Translations under genes and position numbers: made by a program
Assembly: GCA_965200885.1 (NCBI GenBank)
Contig: OZ241737.1
Coordinates: forward strand, 3,182,499-3,246,498
DNA length: 64,000 nucleotides
Reading direction: 5' to 3'
DNA from: MPNP01 sp026710155
GTDB lineage: Bacteria; Pseudomonadota; Alphaproteobacteria; Rhodobacterales; Rhodobacteraceae
Part shown: positions 36,991 through 46,675 of the stretch, piece by piece
Layout of the letters: each line of letters begins with the position of its first letter
Numbering within the stretch: the stretch's first letter is position 1
Notes under the pieces: model-generated
Databases searched by the model: none
What the model was told of the DNA's origin: nothing
Seen by the model: only the letters and a program-made list of their open reading frames with translations

Positions 36991-38319
36991 ATGCAGATTA
37001 CAATAATTGGGACAGGCTATGTAGGCTTGGTTTCTGGTGCGTGCTTTTCAAAACTTGGTTTGAATGTAATTTGTGTGGATAATGATGTTGAGAAGCTAAA
37101 TAAACTTCAACAAAAAGTAACTGACATATATGAACCAAAACTGGAGGAAATGGTTCGTAGAGGAATGGAGAGTGGTAAGTTGAGTTTTAGTAATGACTTA
37201 CCAAAAGCCGTAAAAAAATCCGATGTTGTATTTATTTGTGTTGGTACACCAGGAAAGCAAAACGGTGAAAAGGATATTTCTCAAGTATTGAAGACTGCCA
37301 ATGAAATTGCTCATGCCATCACTGGTTACACACTGGTCGTTACCAAGTCAACTGTTCCTGTAGGAACTAGTAGGGCGATTGAAAGTATCATTGCAAACAT
37401 CACAGATAGTAAAGAATTCGATATAGTATCTAATCCTGAATTTTTACGCGAAGGATCAGCTGTATACGATTTTTTACACCCTGATAGAATTGTTATTGGT
37501 TGTAAAAATAACAAGGCAGCAAATTTACTTTCCAGTCTCTATCAAGGGATTAATCTTGGACCGGTTTTCATTACAAGTCCAGAAACAGCTGAGTTAATTA
37601 AATATGCATCCAACTGCTTTCTAGCAACAAAAATCACCTTCATAAATGAAATGTCAAACCTATGCGAAAGCGTTAATGCAGATATTAGAGATTTGGCTAC
37701 AGCATTGGGATATGACAGGAGAATTGGCAGCACTTATTTATCTACTGGACCTGGATACGGCGGAAGTTGCCTTCCAAAAGATACCAAGGCTCTTTTAGAA
37801 ACTGCAAAAAATCATGGTCTAAATGTACCATTGATTAAATCAGTCATTGAAGCAAATGAAGACAGAATCATCCGACTATCTGAAAGAGTTGTCAATTCAT
37901 TCGAAAATTCGGAAGGTGTCAGAATTGGAGTATTAGGTACAACTTTCAAAGCCAATACTGATGATATTCGACACTCACCATCACTAAACCTCATCAATAG
38001 GCTGATAAAGTCTGGTTTTAAAGTCAATACCTACGACCCCAAAGGCAATTATAATACTTCTAGAGTTCTAACAAAAATTCGAGTTTGTTCGGATGCTTAC
38101 GAGGCTGCCCATAATTGCCAGGCACTAATAATTATGACTGAGTGGAAAGAATTCATGGAGTTGGATTTCAAAAAAATAGGGAACCTAATGAGCAACAAGT
38201 TAATATTCGATTTTCGCAACCTGCTGGATGAAAAGAAACTTCTTAAATTTGGGTTTGATTACAGGGGGATTGGACTCAGAAATCCAAAAATCAATGCACT
38301 GGTTCACGATGGGGTTTGA
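36991..38319 (+). CDS. ugd: UDP-glucose 6-dehydrogenase, 442 aa
   Basis: N-terminal NAD site MQITIIGTGYVGLVSGACF; FVCVGTP-type segment (VVFICVGTP); catalytic cysteine in GPGYGGSCLPKDTKAL; C-terminal domain VLGTTFKANTDDIRHSPSL. The full family length is present. It oxidises UDP-glucose to UDP-glucuronate, feeding the epimerase gene before it. The ATG at 36991 is used; the TTG one codon earlier is also in frame. Confidence 0.92.
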   Translation: MQITIIGTGYVGLVSGACFSKLGLNVICVDNDVEKLNKLQQKVTDIYEPKLEEMVRRGMESGKLSFSNDLPKAVKKSDVVFICVGTPGKQNGEKDISQVLKTANEIAHAITGYTLVVTKSTVPVGTSRAIESIIANITDSKEFDIVSNPEFLREGSAVYDFLHPDRIVIGCKNNKAANLLSSLYQGINLGPVFITSPETAELIKYASNCFLATKITFINEMSNLCESVNADIRDLATALGYDRRIGSTYLSTGPGYGGSCLPKDTKALLETAKNHGLNVPLIKSVIEANEDRIIRLSERVVNSFENSEGVRIGVLGTTFKANTDDIRHSPSLNLINRLIKSGFKVNTYDPKGNYNTSRVLTKIRVCSDAYEAAHNCQALIIMTEWKEFMELDFKKIGNLMSNKLIFDFRNLLDEKKLLKFGFDYRGIGLRNPKINALVHDGV

Positions 38320-38401
38320 TTACATGTCTCATGGGGGGTAAAAAATTCAAGCGGTCACTGTACTTTCTGGTAGATTTAGCAACAACCCAGCTCTTTCTTT
38401 C

Positions 38402-38805
38402 GGGATTACATACTTGATTAAGCAGGTTTGCAATTCACCTTCCGACCTGAATGATCCCACCTGATGGAACCCCGGTCACGCGCAAGGATGCTGTCGAAGG
38501 GGATGTTCCGGTTGCCGCAGGGGAAGGAAGCCCGCATGTTTCCACAATGCGCCCCACCGGGAAGGCGGGGCGACAGTCGTCGCCAGTTCTGGAGCGCATG
38601 CAGGTTCCGTGGGCTGCCGGACAATTCCCGTACGGCGGTCCAGTTTCCTTTCAGTCCATGCCGGCGATTCCATGTTGTCGCAGAGAAACCTGCACTGGTT
38701 TCTGATAAGGAGGCGACGCCACATTCACCACCGAACAAAGATGTCGGGATTCCGCATGCATTGGAGGCCTGTAGACCATACCCATACCCCCCCCATCGAG
38801 GCTAC
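38402..38805 (+). pseudogene. Half-HsdS in a truncated G-element (scrap 5)
   Basis: The left end is GGGATTACATACTTGATTAA plus GC (38402-38423), followed by the same leader as in G-elements 1 and 2 and an ATG. About 33 bp after the ATG are deleted (GTPVTRKDAVEGDVPV follows). Later frames read SFLSVHAGDSMLSQRNLHWF. It breaks off after a C8 tract and ATCGAGG at element B. The right G end is missing. Confidence 0.6.
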
Positions 38806-38808
38806 CGT

Positions 38809-38956
38809 ATTCACACATCTTTTTTTTTCAATTTGTTCTTGCCTTTTGTCTTGCGATGTGATTCTCCCTGCTGTCATTGAATTGAAGCAGGAGATTGATC
38901 AATGGAACAGGAGGTATCATCCCTTGAGGAATATCGCATTGACCGGGCCGGCCGTT
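38809..38956 (+). pseudogene. Element B left-end fragment
   Basis: It starts CTACCGTATTCACACATC and runs through the leader to ATGGAACAGGAGGTATCATC and GACCGGGCCGGCCGTT, where element A copy 3 begins. Confidence 0.6.
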
Positions 38957-39047
38957 CAATGGTGTTTCCTTAAGGAATCTTTGCTGTTTCCTTAAGGAGT
39001 CATGCCTTTCCCCTGCCTGAACGGCCTCTTTTTTCCGGTTTTTTCCT

Positions 39048-41415
39048 TCAGGTTGGGTGTCTTGCCACCCTGGTCCATTTGCTCCCTGGTTGTCTTGATA
39101 CGCGTGGATGCGAACGGCCGGGTCGCAAGCGGATCCGGATGCGCAGCATTTCCCCGGCCATCCGCTTCACCGTCCGTGCAACCGTTTTGGCATGGGACAG
39201 CAGCAATTCCCCAGGGTTGGCCGCCACGACCTTGAGGGCATGGTTGAAGCTGGTTGCCTGCCTTTGCTTTCCCCCTTCACATCCATCGGCCAGAAGATCG
39301 TTGCCGGAAATGGTGAACAGCCTGGTCATGGCAACCGGGTTGAAGTGGGCATGCAGTTCCTGTCTGACAGTCCATTCGTTCCGGCCATGGAAGGCATCGA
39401 CACCGATGGCCGCCCTGGAGATTTTGTACAGTTCCCCGGTGGCCCGGCGCCGGTGGTGGAGGTTGCCGATGTCCCCGCAATGGTGTTTCCTTAAGCAAAA
39501 TTCATGGAAATAGCATTCTATTTCGTTCCACATATTGATAAATGCCGCATACCCATTACTACATATTGACACCAATCTTGAGGTGTTTGGTGTCTGAACT
39601 CTTAAACGAATGCCATTGGATGTCCCCGGCACTCCGGCTGTTGTCATCAGTAAGGGTGGTGGCCAGGATGATGTCCGTTTCCCCCGGGGTGATGCGTACC
39701 AGCCTGAGGGGAATGGGATCGAACCGTTTTCCGGGCCGGGTTTTCCGCAGTTTCCGCCCGGCCTCCTTTCCGAAGGTGGCATCAACCACGGTTTCCAGTT
39801 CATCACCATTGATGAACTCCTCGAAGGCCGTGCCGGAATTGACCTGCAGCCGGAACACCGGATGGACCCCTCGCCAGCAAAGGTCATGCAGGAGTTCGAA
39901 CGGGAAACAACCCCGGTCCATGACCACCACGTCCCCCTTCCGGAGGTGATCGAAATGGCCCCTGGCCGCAGTCCGTCCGCAGCCATGGGAGGAAGGCGGG
40001 AAGTCGACGGGAACCCCGTCACCTGTACGGTGGAGGCAGGAGACCAGCCCCTGTGGATAATGGGCACCCCCGTTCGGTGTCGCATATCCCTCGCCGACCA
40101 GTGGCTGGGGAAGGTTCATCCTCGAACCGTCGATGGCCAGGATCCGGTGTCCCTTCCACCTTGGACCTTCACCGCCATGTTTGAGGATGATCCGGTGGAC
40201 GTCGCGAAAGAGGTCGGGATCAACCCTTCGGCGGGCCTTGGCAATCGATGACCTGGCCACCGGCCGTGGCTGTGGCAGGGGGATGCCGAGCCTGCGGCAG
40301 TGTTCCCACAATTCGGAAAGGACAATGTCATGTCCCCAGGTCCCGGGGGCAAGCACCAGGCGGAAGACGAACAGGATCACCAGGAGGCTGTTCAATGCCC
40401 GGTGCCGCCTGATCATGTGCCGGTCATGATCCCGGGCCAGTCCGGTCAGGTCCGAAAGGATCCCTGTCCACATGTCGGAAAGGGTGTTGTTCCCGGCAGC
40501 ATCGGCCGGTTTCGGCCTGGTCTTTTCGGGCCTTGCCGCACCCCTGGGGATGTCCCGGAAGTCATTGGTGAGTGGCTTGACATGGATGTCCTTTGGCGGC
40601 TTGGCCCTCCTTCCCGATTTTTTCCCTGCGGTCCGGCCGATCATTTCCCAGTTGGCCGCCTTGTAGGAGGCGCCGTCGAAACGGGTGGGATCGACAAAGG
40701 TCTCGATCATGACCGGCCGGCACCTGTGATGCCGTTCCCATTCACCGGCCAGTTGGCCGGTGGCCATTGAAAGGACCCTGGAGGCGAGGTTCCGAACCCT
40801 GACCCAGGGCAGGATCAGGAAACGGGAGTTCTGCACCACCAGATGCAGCCGCCGTTCCCTTTGCCTGTCGTTCCAGCCGATCCAGTCGTCACGGGCCGGC
40901 AACTGCCGTGATCCCGCTTCCACCAGCAGGCAGCCCAGGCGGCGTCCGTCGGCAGCGGTGACAAACCAGTGGAGGGAGGAACCGAAGGGACGCGGACAGC
41001 CGAGACAGTGATGGCGGTCAACCAGTTCCCGCCAGAGGGCCTTGTCACCGTCCGTTTCGGCAACCCTGGGCGAAAGGGGTTCGAGACCGGACAGTCTGCA
41101 GGTGATCCCCTCCCCGGGATCCGAAGCCGTGGTATGGACAATGGGGGACCTCCTGCCGGCGATGGTGTTGCGTTTGGGTGGAAGGGTCAGGATGCCGAAT
41201 TCCTCGAGCTGTTCCAATACCCTGAGGGCGGCATCCTTGCGGTAGGCTCCCCTGGGATTGTACCAGTCCGGGTGTTCACAGATGGTCTTGGCCAGTTCGT
41301 TGCGGCTGTTGCCCGGCAACAGGGCGACCGTTTCCCGGATGTCGCTGATTTCCCGGCGGGTGAAGCGGCGGCCGAAAAAGGTGGTGGACCCGGGATTCCT
41401 GACGGGCGGGTCCAT
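39048..41415 (-). pseudogene. DruA-DDE transposase, split by MITE and catalytically altered
   Basis: The N-terminal 585 or so codons are almost identical to the 667-2883 gene and include the DruA domain and both catalytic Asp. The MITE at 39478-39618 breaks the frame. Past it the YREK segment reads LHHRRRATGELYKISR: the catalytic Glu is Gly and the Lys is Arg. Even without the MITE this copy should be dead. Confidence 0.85.
39478..39618 (+). repeat. 141-bp MITE inside element A copy 3
   Basis: Nearly identical to the copy at 25274. It is flanked by a perfect 10-bp duplication, GATGTCCCCG (39468-39477 and 39619-39628). This is the clearest proof that the MITE transposes and that element A-type ends give 10-bp duplications. 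Confidence 0.9.
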
Positions 41416-41583
41416 TGATTCCCTCCAAAAGATGGTTTTCCAATTGTATGATGCCTGGAAACCGGATGGTTGTCAACCCTTTTTTTTGAACATGTGTGAA
41501 AAAATTGTCCGCCCTGTTGACAAGGGGCTGGAAAGGCTGAAAATTGTTTTCGACTAAAATCCCTGATTAAGCGAACACCATTG

Positions 41584-42041
41584 GGCGGCCATCGGTGTCG
41601 ACAGCTTCCATGGCCGGAACGAATGGAATGTCCGCCGGGAACCGCATGCCCACTTCAACCCGGTTGCCATGACCAGGCTGTTCACCATTTCCGGCAACGA
41701 TCTTCCGGCCGATGGATGTGAAGGGGGAAAGCAAAGGCGGGCCATGAATTTCAACCACGCCCTGGCGGTTGTGGCCGCCAACATGGAAGAACTCATGCCG
41801 GCCTCCCGCAACCTGATCAACCGGACGGTGGTGCGCATGGCCAGGAGCATCTTCGGAATGTGCATCCGGGAACGTTCCAACCGGTCGTTTCCACGGGTGT
41901 CAAGACAGCCGGGGAACAAATGGACCAGGGTGGCAGGACACCCAACCTGAAGGAAAAAACCGGAAAAAAGAGACCGTTCAGGCAGGGGAAAGGCATGACT
42001 CCTTAAGGAAACAGCAAAGATTCCTTAAGGAAACACCATTG
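41584..42041 (+). pseudogene. Element A 3' fragment
   Basis: It reads on from IGVDSFHGRNEWNVRREPHA to SRQPGNKWTRVAGHPT and the right terminal repeat ending CACCATTG at 42041. It is the distal fifth of a fourth element A, on the plus strand, next to copy 3. Confidence 0.75.
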
Positions 42042-42242
42042 GGGGGGGGTGGCCGGACGGCGAAGCAGGGGAACCCGCATCCGGGGGGATCCCTGGCCTT
42101 TGCCGCGTGGGTCCGTGCACATCCTGGAGGGTGGAACTGCTGCCATGGAAAACCGGGCCCGGTCGTCATGCTGCGGGGACTGTACCGATTCCGGGCCATA
42201 CAACTTGGATATGACCTGGGAGGAAATGTGTGAATCTAGTAG
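42042..42242 (+). pseudogene. Element B right-end fragment
   Basis: After a G run it reads FAAWVRAHPGGWNCCHGKPG and PVVMLRGLYRFRAI, ending at the terminal repeat (GTGTGAATCTAGTAG). Confidence 0.65.
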
Positions 42243-42285
42243 CCGGGTGGGGGACTGCCTGAAAGTGTTTGATGTGGCGTGGTGA
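42243..42285 (+). pseudogene. Orphan LysM-tail scrap
   Basis: The last codons GDCLKVFDVAW and stop of the LysM module family are attached directly to the element B end. This is the first of about ten such tails up to 54.4 kb. Confidence 0.5.
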
Positions 42286-42410
42286 GGAAAACACCGTTAC
42301 CCTATCAGAGGGGAAACAAAAATACATTATTGCAACCTCTGACAAATCCCCTAAAACCTGTATTTGGGTTTAACTAAAATTAAAACCAAACATCCAAAAT
42401 AGAGATTCCA

Positions 42411-42899
42411 ATGAAACCACTTTCGAATTCAAACGATGTGTATAACCAACTTGTAGAAATTTCCGATGCAGATTGGGTGAGTGGGCTGCTTGCCTTTTCC
42501 ATAGTTGAGGAACAACGTATTGATTGGATAGAACATCAAAAGGAGGCAACCGGATCCTTACCCTCGGATGAAGATATCAGAAAATGGTATTCCCAGCAAC
42601 CGGAAGGTGTCCTGATAAAAGCCAAGGAAGAAGCGGAGAACGCCTTGGATGATTTGTTTGAAGAGGTCTTCAATACGGCCCTGCAACAAGAACGGGACAA
42701 TATCCGGAATAGCCATGTTATTGCCGAAATAAACAGGTTGGGTAGTTTTAGGACCCTGTTTTGGCGTAACATTGTGATTACTGTCATTAGTTTTTTTGTA
42801 TTTACAGGACTTTCAATATTGATTATATTAGGTTTATCGCAACTATTCAGTGATGTATCCATTATAGATGTGATCAGGTTTATTATTCAGGAAGGATAA
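42411..42899 (+). CDS. Membrane-anchored hypothetical protein, 162 aa (family X copy 1)
   Basis: The cytoplasmic helical part has the family pattern LAFSIVEEQRIDWIEHQKEA, DEDIRKWYSQQPE and AENALDDLFEEVFN. The C-terminal membrane helix is ITVISFFVFTGLSILIILGL. Copies are at 45286-45750 (broken) and 54920-55468 (chimeric). Each is followed by a small Lys/Asn/Ala-rich gene. The function is unknown; the layout with TA cassettes suggests a defence or addiction role, which is inference. Confidence 0.65.
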   Translation: MKPLSNSNDVYNQLVEISDADWVSGLLAFSIVEEQRIDWIEHQKEATGSLPSDEDIRKWYSQQPEGVLIKAKEEAENALDDLFEEVFNTALQQERDNIRNSHVIAEINRLGSFRTLFWRNIVITVISFFVFTGLSILIILGLSQLFSDVSIIDVIRFIIQEG

Positions 42900-42905
42900 G
42901 TTGTC

Positions 42906-43097
42906 TTGACAAAGCAAATGGAAAATAAGCAACAGCAAAACGACCGGTTGAAAAGTGCTCTCAGAAAAGTCATAAACAACCCCAAGAACAGCAAGGCCGC
43001 CAAAACGGCAGCAGGTCAGGGAATGACACGTCGGCGAAACCATACCCCCTGGAAATCCAGGGTCCATTTGCCTTCCGCTGAAACACGGGCTGATTAG
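42906..43097 (+). CDS. Small partner of family X, 63 aa
   Basis: LRKVINNPKNSKAAKTAAGQ is the shared core with 45756-45974. The TTG start at 42906 is chosen because the spacing to GGAAGGAT equals that of the ATG in the second copy; an ATG 12 bp on is the alternative. It starts 6 bp after family X. Confidence 0.55.
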   Translation: MTKQMENKQQQNDRLKSALRKVINNPKNSKAAKTAAGQGMTRRRNHTPWKSRVHLPSAETRAD

Positions 43098-43144
43098 TTA
43101 CCAATCCAACCCCTTGAGATTCAAAATCCATAGTGTCCTTGCCC

Positions 43145-43285
43145 ATGGATCAAACCATACAACTTGTGGCAGCCCTTGGAGCTTGGGTTGGTGGTTTGGG
43201 AAGTTTGGCGGCATACGAGCTCAACAAACTGAACCCTGATTACAAGGTCAGGTTGGGTGACTGCTTTCTGCTGCCGGCGAAGTGA
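43145..43285 (+). CDS. Small chimeric protein with LysM-tail end, 46 aa
   Basis: MDQTIQLVAALGAWVGGLGS looks like a membrane segment; the end VRLGDCFLLPAK is the 'GDCFLLPxK' version of the repeated tail. It is probably a fusion left by recombination. Expression is uncertain. Confidence 0.35.
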   Translation: MDQTIQLVAALGAWVGGLGSLAAYELNKLNPDYKVRLGDCFLLPAK

Positions 43286-43430
43286 GTTCGAGTTAAGATT
43301 ACATACTCGGTTTGGGTGGTTCAGCCTTTCCAACTTCCCCAGTCACGTTTTGGACAGGTTTGTGCGAAACCAGGCTAACCGGTGGGTATAGGACTTCTGG
43401 ACCACGCAGGTCTTGATCACATGAAGGTAG

Positions 43431-44200
43431 CAGATAGTAAAGATATCGACACCTATCCTCATTGGTCTAGTACTGTTGACTTTAACAGGCCCTGCGGTTG
43501 CAGATGAAGTCAACAACTATGGAACATCAGCCCTGTATGAAGCCGTTTGGCATGAGAGGATAGCCCAAGCAAAAAGGCTTCTTAAGAACGGGGATGACCC
43601 CAACTTCCAAACGGTCAGTCCCCAGCCAAAAAGCATAAGAGGACGAACTCCCCTCCACGCTGCCGTCATGACTGGTAATCTGGAAATCACAAAGGTGCTC
43701 TTGGAATACGGGCCAAATACCAACATTCATGATGAATTGGGTCAAACTCCCTTGTTGGATGCGGTTCTTGCATTGAGCTGGAACCGGATCAACGAACCCG
43801 AAAAAGCACAAGAAAGCCAGGAAATTGCTCAGTTGCTGATTGAAACCGGGGCGAATTCCACCATTCCCGATGCTTTGGATGACAGCCCCATTACCCTCGT
43901 AGCCGGATATCGTGTGCCCGGCGGAAAATACACCCGTGACCATTCCAACGGTTGGCTGCACCAGCTGATGCTTTACCACATCGTTGATCCGTCCAAACTG
44001 GATGACACCATGAAGTGGCAGGGCAAGGGATGTTACGGCTACACGGTGCAACGCGAGGACAAGCGCCTGGGCAATATTGCCCAGAAGGTCTATGGCGAAA
44101 AGGACCGCTGATCGGAGCTGGCGGAACTGAACGGCATCACGAAGGACAAGCCCTACCGGGCGGGTGACTGCCTGAAGGTGTTCTATGTGGAATGGTGAAT
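43431..44200 (+). pseudogene. Secreted ankyrin-repeat/LysM protein with nonsense codon
   Basis: The upstream frame reads ISTPILIGLVLLTLTGPAVA, a signal peptide, but lacks an obvious ATG; TTG at 43476 would lose most of it. Ankyrin repeats follow (RTPLHAAVMTGNLEITKVLL, DELGQTPLLDAVL), then MKWQGKGCYGYTVQREDKRL and a LysM fold. At 44109 the Trp of DRWRE is TGA; the rest (GITKDKPYRAGDCLKVFYVE) continues in frame to 44200. It would be periplasmic and bind glycan. Confidence 0.65.
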
Positions 44201-44275
44201 TGCCATGCGAGATTTTTTCTTGCCAGAAATTGATCTGGGAATTATATGTTCAGAATCAATGGAAGGAGAATTTAC

Positions 44276-44554
44276 ATGCAGGAAAACATTGACGAAGAAC
44301 TGAAAAGGATCATTCAGAAACTACTGAAACCGGCCAGGATTGTTGATCTGAAGTCTGAAGAGGCCAAAGATGATTATGGCGATCCCATCCTGAATATCAG
44401 AATCGTTTTCAAAGCCGACAAAAATCGGTTGGACCCTGAAAAGGTGCTGAGCCTGGCTCGACATCTCCGTCAACCCCTCAGCGAATTGCGGTCGGACATT
44501 GATCCTGTTTTTTCCTACATGACAACTGAAGAAGCGGCCATTGCAGCCACTTGA
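44276..44554 (+). CDS. Partner of HEPN-like protein, 92 aa (copy 2)
   Basis: LLKPARIVDLKSEEAKDDYG and DPEKVLSLARHLRQPLSEL match the 18753-19028 gene. AAGGAGAATTTACATG sets the start. It overlaps the HEPN-like gene by 14 bp exactly as in the first copy. Confidence 0.7.
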   Translation: MQENIDEELKRIIQKLLKPARIVDLKSEEAKDDYGDPILNIRIVFKADKNRLDPEKVLSLARHLRQPLSELRSDIDPVFSYMTTEEAAIAAT

Positions 44555-45014
44555 TCTAATATCCACTGCCCGCAGACTGGTAGGCAAGGGGAGGGGAAAG
44601 CCACGACAGGCGGACTTGAAAAGGGCACTGAGTACAACTTACTACGCACTTTTTCATGCACTCTGCCGAAATTGTGCCGATTGTTTTGTCGGCAGGACCT
44701 CAGGTTCCAGAGACGAAAAAGCTTGGGAACAAGCCTACCGGGCGGTCGAACATGGTTTTGTAAGAAACCAGTTTCGGAATAAATTGATAAGAGACAGTTT
44801 TCCAGAAGAAATCCAGGATCTGGCCAGCATATTTGTAGAACTTCAGAGAAAACGCCATCAAGCCGACTATGTTCCCAGTTACAGGCTCACACGTTCCGAG
44901 GTTCTTATTGAAATTGATGCCTCCGAAATGGCAATCAAAAAGCTTAGGCAGGCAAGCATGAAAGATCTAAGGTCTCTGGCAATCTGGACCGTAATGAAGA
45001 AAAGACTGGAATAG
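44541..45014 (+). CDS. HEPN-like protein, 157 aa (copy 2, intact end)
   Basis: TTG start as in copy 1. LKRALSTTYYALFHALCRNC, LQRKRHQADYVPSYRLTRSE and the intact end LAIWTVMKKRLE. Together with the gene before it, a likely HEPN-type toxin-antitoxin pair; RNase activity is inferred. Its integrity confirms that the end of copy 1 is the altered one. Confidence 0.65.
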   Translation: MQPLDLISTARRLVGKGRGKPRQADLKRALSTTYYALFHALCRNCADCFVGRTSGSRDEKAWEQAYRAVEHGFVRNQFRNKLIRDSFPEEIQDLASIFVELQRKRHQADYVPSYRLTRSEVLIEIDASEMAIKKLRQASMKDLRSLAIWTVMKKRLE

Positions 45015-45049
45015 TTTGGCGCGTTTACTGAAACATTGTCACATTCACG

Positions 45050-45187
45050 AAAAACACCCGCTTTTCCGACTTGGCTGAAAGGCACTTTGGCGATCGTGAT
45101 CGCTGGCGTGAGATATACGAACTCAACGACATGAGGAAAGGCCGGAAAATCAAGCCCTGGGATTGCTTCGATTTGCCGGACAAGTAG
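45050..45187 (+). pseudogene. Orphan LysM tail
   Basis: FSDLAERHFGDRDRWREIYE, LNDMRKGRKIKPWDCFDLPD, K, stop. There is no gene start. It separates the HEPN-like pair from the next hairpin. Confidence 0.6.
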
Positions 45188-45222
45188 CACCTCGGGAACA
45201 CCGCGTCCTTTTTGTATTTTCC

Positions 45223-45260
45223 CGAATGTGGTACGGGGTTCCCCCCCCCCCCGCCATTCG
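45223..45260 (+). terminator. Array hairpin 1
   Basis: CGAATG (45223-45228) pairs with CATTCG (45255-45260) around CGGGG and a C12 run. It belongs to the hairpin series at 47046, 49261, 51519 and 52440, always 40-90 bp after a LysM tail. Confidence 0.5.
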
Positions 45261-45285
45261 GTAAATATTACCACTTTCAGATTCC

Positions 45286-45750
45286 CACGATGTATATAAA
45301 AAACTGGTAAATCCAGACGATAATTGGGTTAGAAGTCTTCTGGCATTTGCCATTGTAGAGCAGACACGATTTGAATGGATGGAACATAAAATTAATTCAA
45401 CCGGGTCAAAACCAAGTGAACAGGAAATCAGGAAATGGTATGTTGAACAGCCGGAAAGTAACATGGTCAGAGCCAAAACTGATGCAAATAACGCTTTGGC
45501 AGGTTTCACTGAAGAGGCCATTGAGTTGGCTGTAAGGGAAGGGCGAGATAGTTTCCGTGAAAGTGAAGTGATTGCTGAAATCAAAAAGCTTGGTAAATTT
45601 TGGCCCCAGTTTTTGCAACATTTGGGATTCAATATTCTGAGCTATTTCGTATTTACAATACTTACTGTAATTGTATAGTTTTGGTGTGGCAATTATTTTA
45701 TGATATATCACCAAGCGATGTGATCAGGAAAATTGTTCAGGAAGGATAAG
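45286..45750 (+). pseudogene. Family X copy 2, start lost and frameshifted
   Basis: LLAFAIVEQTRFEWMEHKIN, EQEIRKWYVEQPESNMVRAK match copy 1. There is no start codon: the copy begins LPLSDSHDVYKKLV out of the hairpin region. A one-base change near 45668 moves the end (VWQLFYDISPSDVIRKIVQE) to another frame stopping at 45750. Confidence 0.6.
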
Positions 45751-45755
45751 TTGAC

Positions 45756-45974
45756 ATGCACAAAAACACCAAAGCAACTGTTGACCAGAAACAGCCGAAT
45801 GAAATTGTAAAAAGGGCAGTTGCAAAGGTAATCAGAAATCCGAAGAACAGCAAGGCTGCCCGAACAGCTGCCGGTCTTGGGTTGGCACATCGTCGAAATC
45901 ATTTCTTCAGGAAACCCGGGTTCATTTGCCACCCGTTGAATCATGTGCTGATTAGTACCAATCCAACCCCTTGA
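45756..45974 (+). CDS. Small partner of family X, 72 aa (copy 2)
   Basis: VKRAVAKVIRNPKNSKAART and AAGLGLAHRRNH. GGAAGGATAAGTTGACATG gives a good start 6 bp after the family X stop. The conserved core is basic and Ala-rich; the tail diverges from copy 1. Confidence 0.55.
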   Translation: MHKNTKATVDQKQPNEIVKRAVAKVIRNPKNSKAARTAAGLGLAHRRNHFFRKPGFICHPLNHVLISTNPTP

Positions 45975-46109
45975 GATTCAAAAGGGGATGAGTGTTTCGG
46001 GCTAACGCACCTCATCAGGTTAAACAGGCAAATACAAGGATGATTTGGGACAAAGCGGAATATTCCTTGTGTAATCTCTCAAGGGCATTATATACTGTCT
46101 GATCAGGAT

Positions 46110-46301
46110 ATGAATTGTTTACGAGAATGTAAAATGGGCAAGGTTCAAAATAACATTGATCTCAAAAAGGTGGACAGGAAAACACCCAAGCGGACCGAAA
46201 ATTCTCCCAAGGGGAAAGGTGTAACACCAACATCGGAACGAATTATCAAGGATACCGTAAGAAGGCATCAAAGCCTGATGTTATCTCTGGCCGATAAGTG
46301 A
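46110..46301 (+). CDS. Putative antitoxin of Doc, 63 aa
   Basis: A small, basic, hydrophilic protein (VDRKTPKRTENSPKGKGVTP) ending in a helix (IIKDTVRRHQSLMLSLADK). Its TGA overlaps the GTG of the Doc gene, the usual coupling of antitoxin to toxin. An ATG 24 bp further in is an alternative start. No Phd signature is obvious. Confidence 0.55.
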   Translation: MNCLRECKMGKVQNNIDLKKVDRKTPKRTENSPKGKGVTPTSERIIKDTVRRHQSLMLSLADK

Positions 46302-46672
46302 GAAATTATCGCGTCACCCTAGCAGACGCCTTATGTTGCCATGCCCAGGCACTTCGTTATAGCGGTGGTGCTGAAGGTATTCGTGATGAAAATTCACTTG
46401 AATCCGCTCTTGCACGGCCTTACCATGGATATCATCACCGTATCCACCAAAAATCAGCTGCCCTGGTTCATGGAGTTGTTAAAAATCATGGCTTTGTTGA
46501 TGGCAACAAGCGTACGGCTTTTTGTCTGGTTAGGTTATTGGCAATAAGAAGTGGTTATGAGATAGTGGCCACCCAGGAAGAGATCGAGGCCATGTTAATC
46601 GGCGTTGCAGAGAACAGAACGGACAATATAGAACTTGTCGATTGGTTCAGGGTTCATTTGCAACGACCATAA
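46298..46672 (+). CDS. doc: Doc/Fic-type toxin, 124 aa
   Basis: The Fic motif is HGFVDGNKRTAFCL, with SALARPYHGYHHRIHQKSAA before it and ELVDWFRVHL at the end, the Doc pattern. Doc phosphorylates elongation factor Tu and stops translation. The GTG start overlaps the antitoxin stop. A LysM tail follows within 10 bp. Confidence 0.85.
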   Translation: MRNYRVTLADALCCHAQALRYSGGAEGIRDENSLESALARPYHGYHHRIHQKSAALVHGVVKNHGFVDGNKRTAFCLVRLLAIRSGYEIVATQEEIEAMLIGVAENRTDNIELVDWFRVHLQRP

Positions 46673-46675
46673 TGA

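Larger units (their letters stand above)
38957..41583 (-). mobile_element. Element A copy 3 (2,476 bp plus a 151-bp MITE insertion)
   Basis: The ends match copy 1. Total length 2,627 equals copy 1 plus the 141-bp MITE and its 10-bp duplication. Flanks GCCGGCCGTT and GGCGGCCATC do not match each other, but the 41584 side shares 27 bp, in inverse, with the 472-498 flank of copy 1, suggesting recombination between copies. Confidence 0.85.

Noticed and set aside
39048..40085. 345-codon minus-strand frame as a separate gene
   Set aside because: It is an out-of-frame reading of the element A transposase joined to the true C-terminal frame through the MITE.
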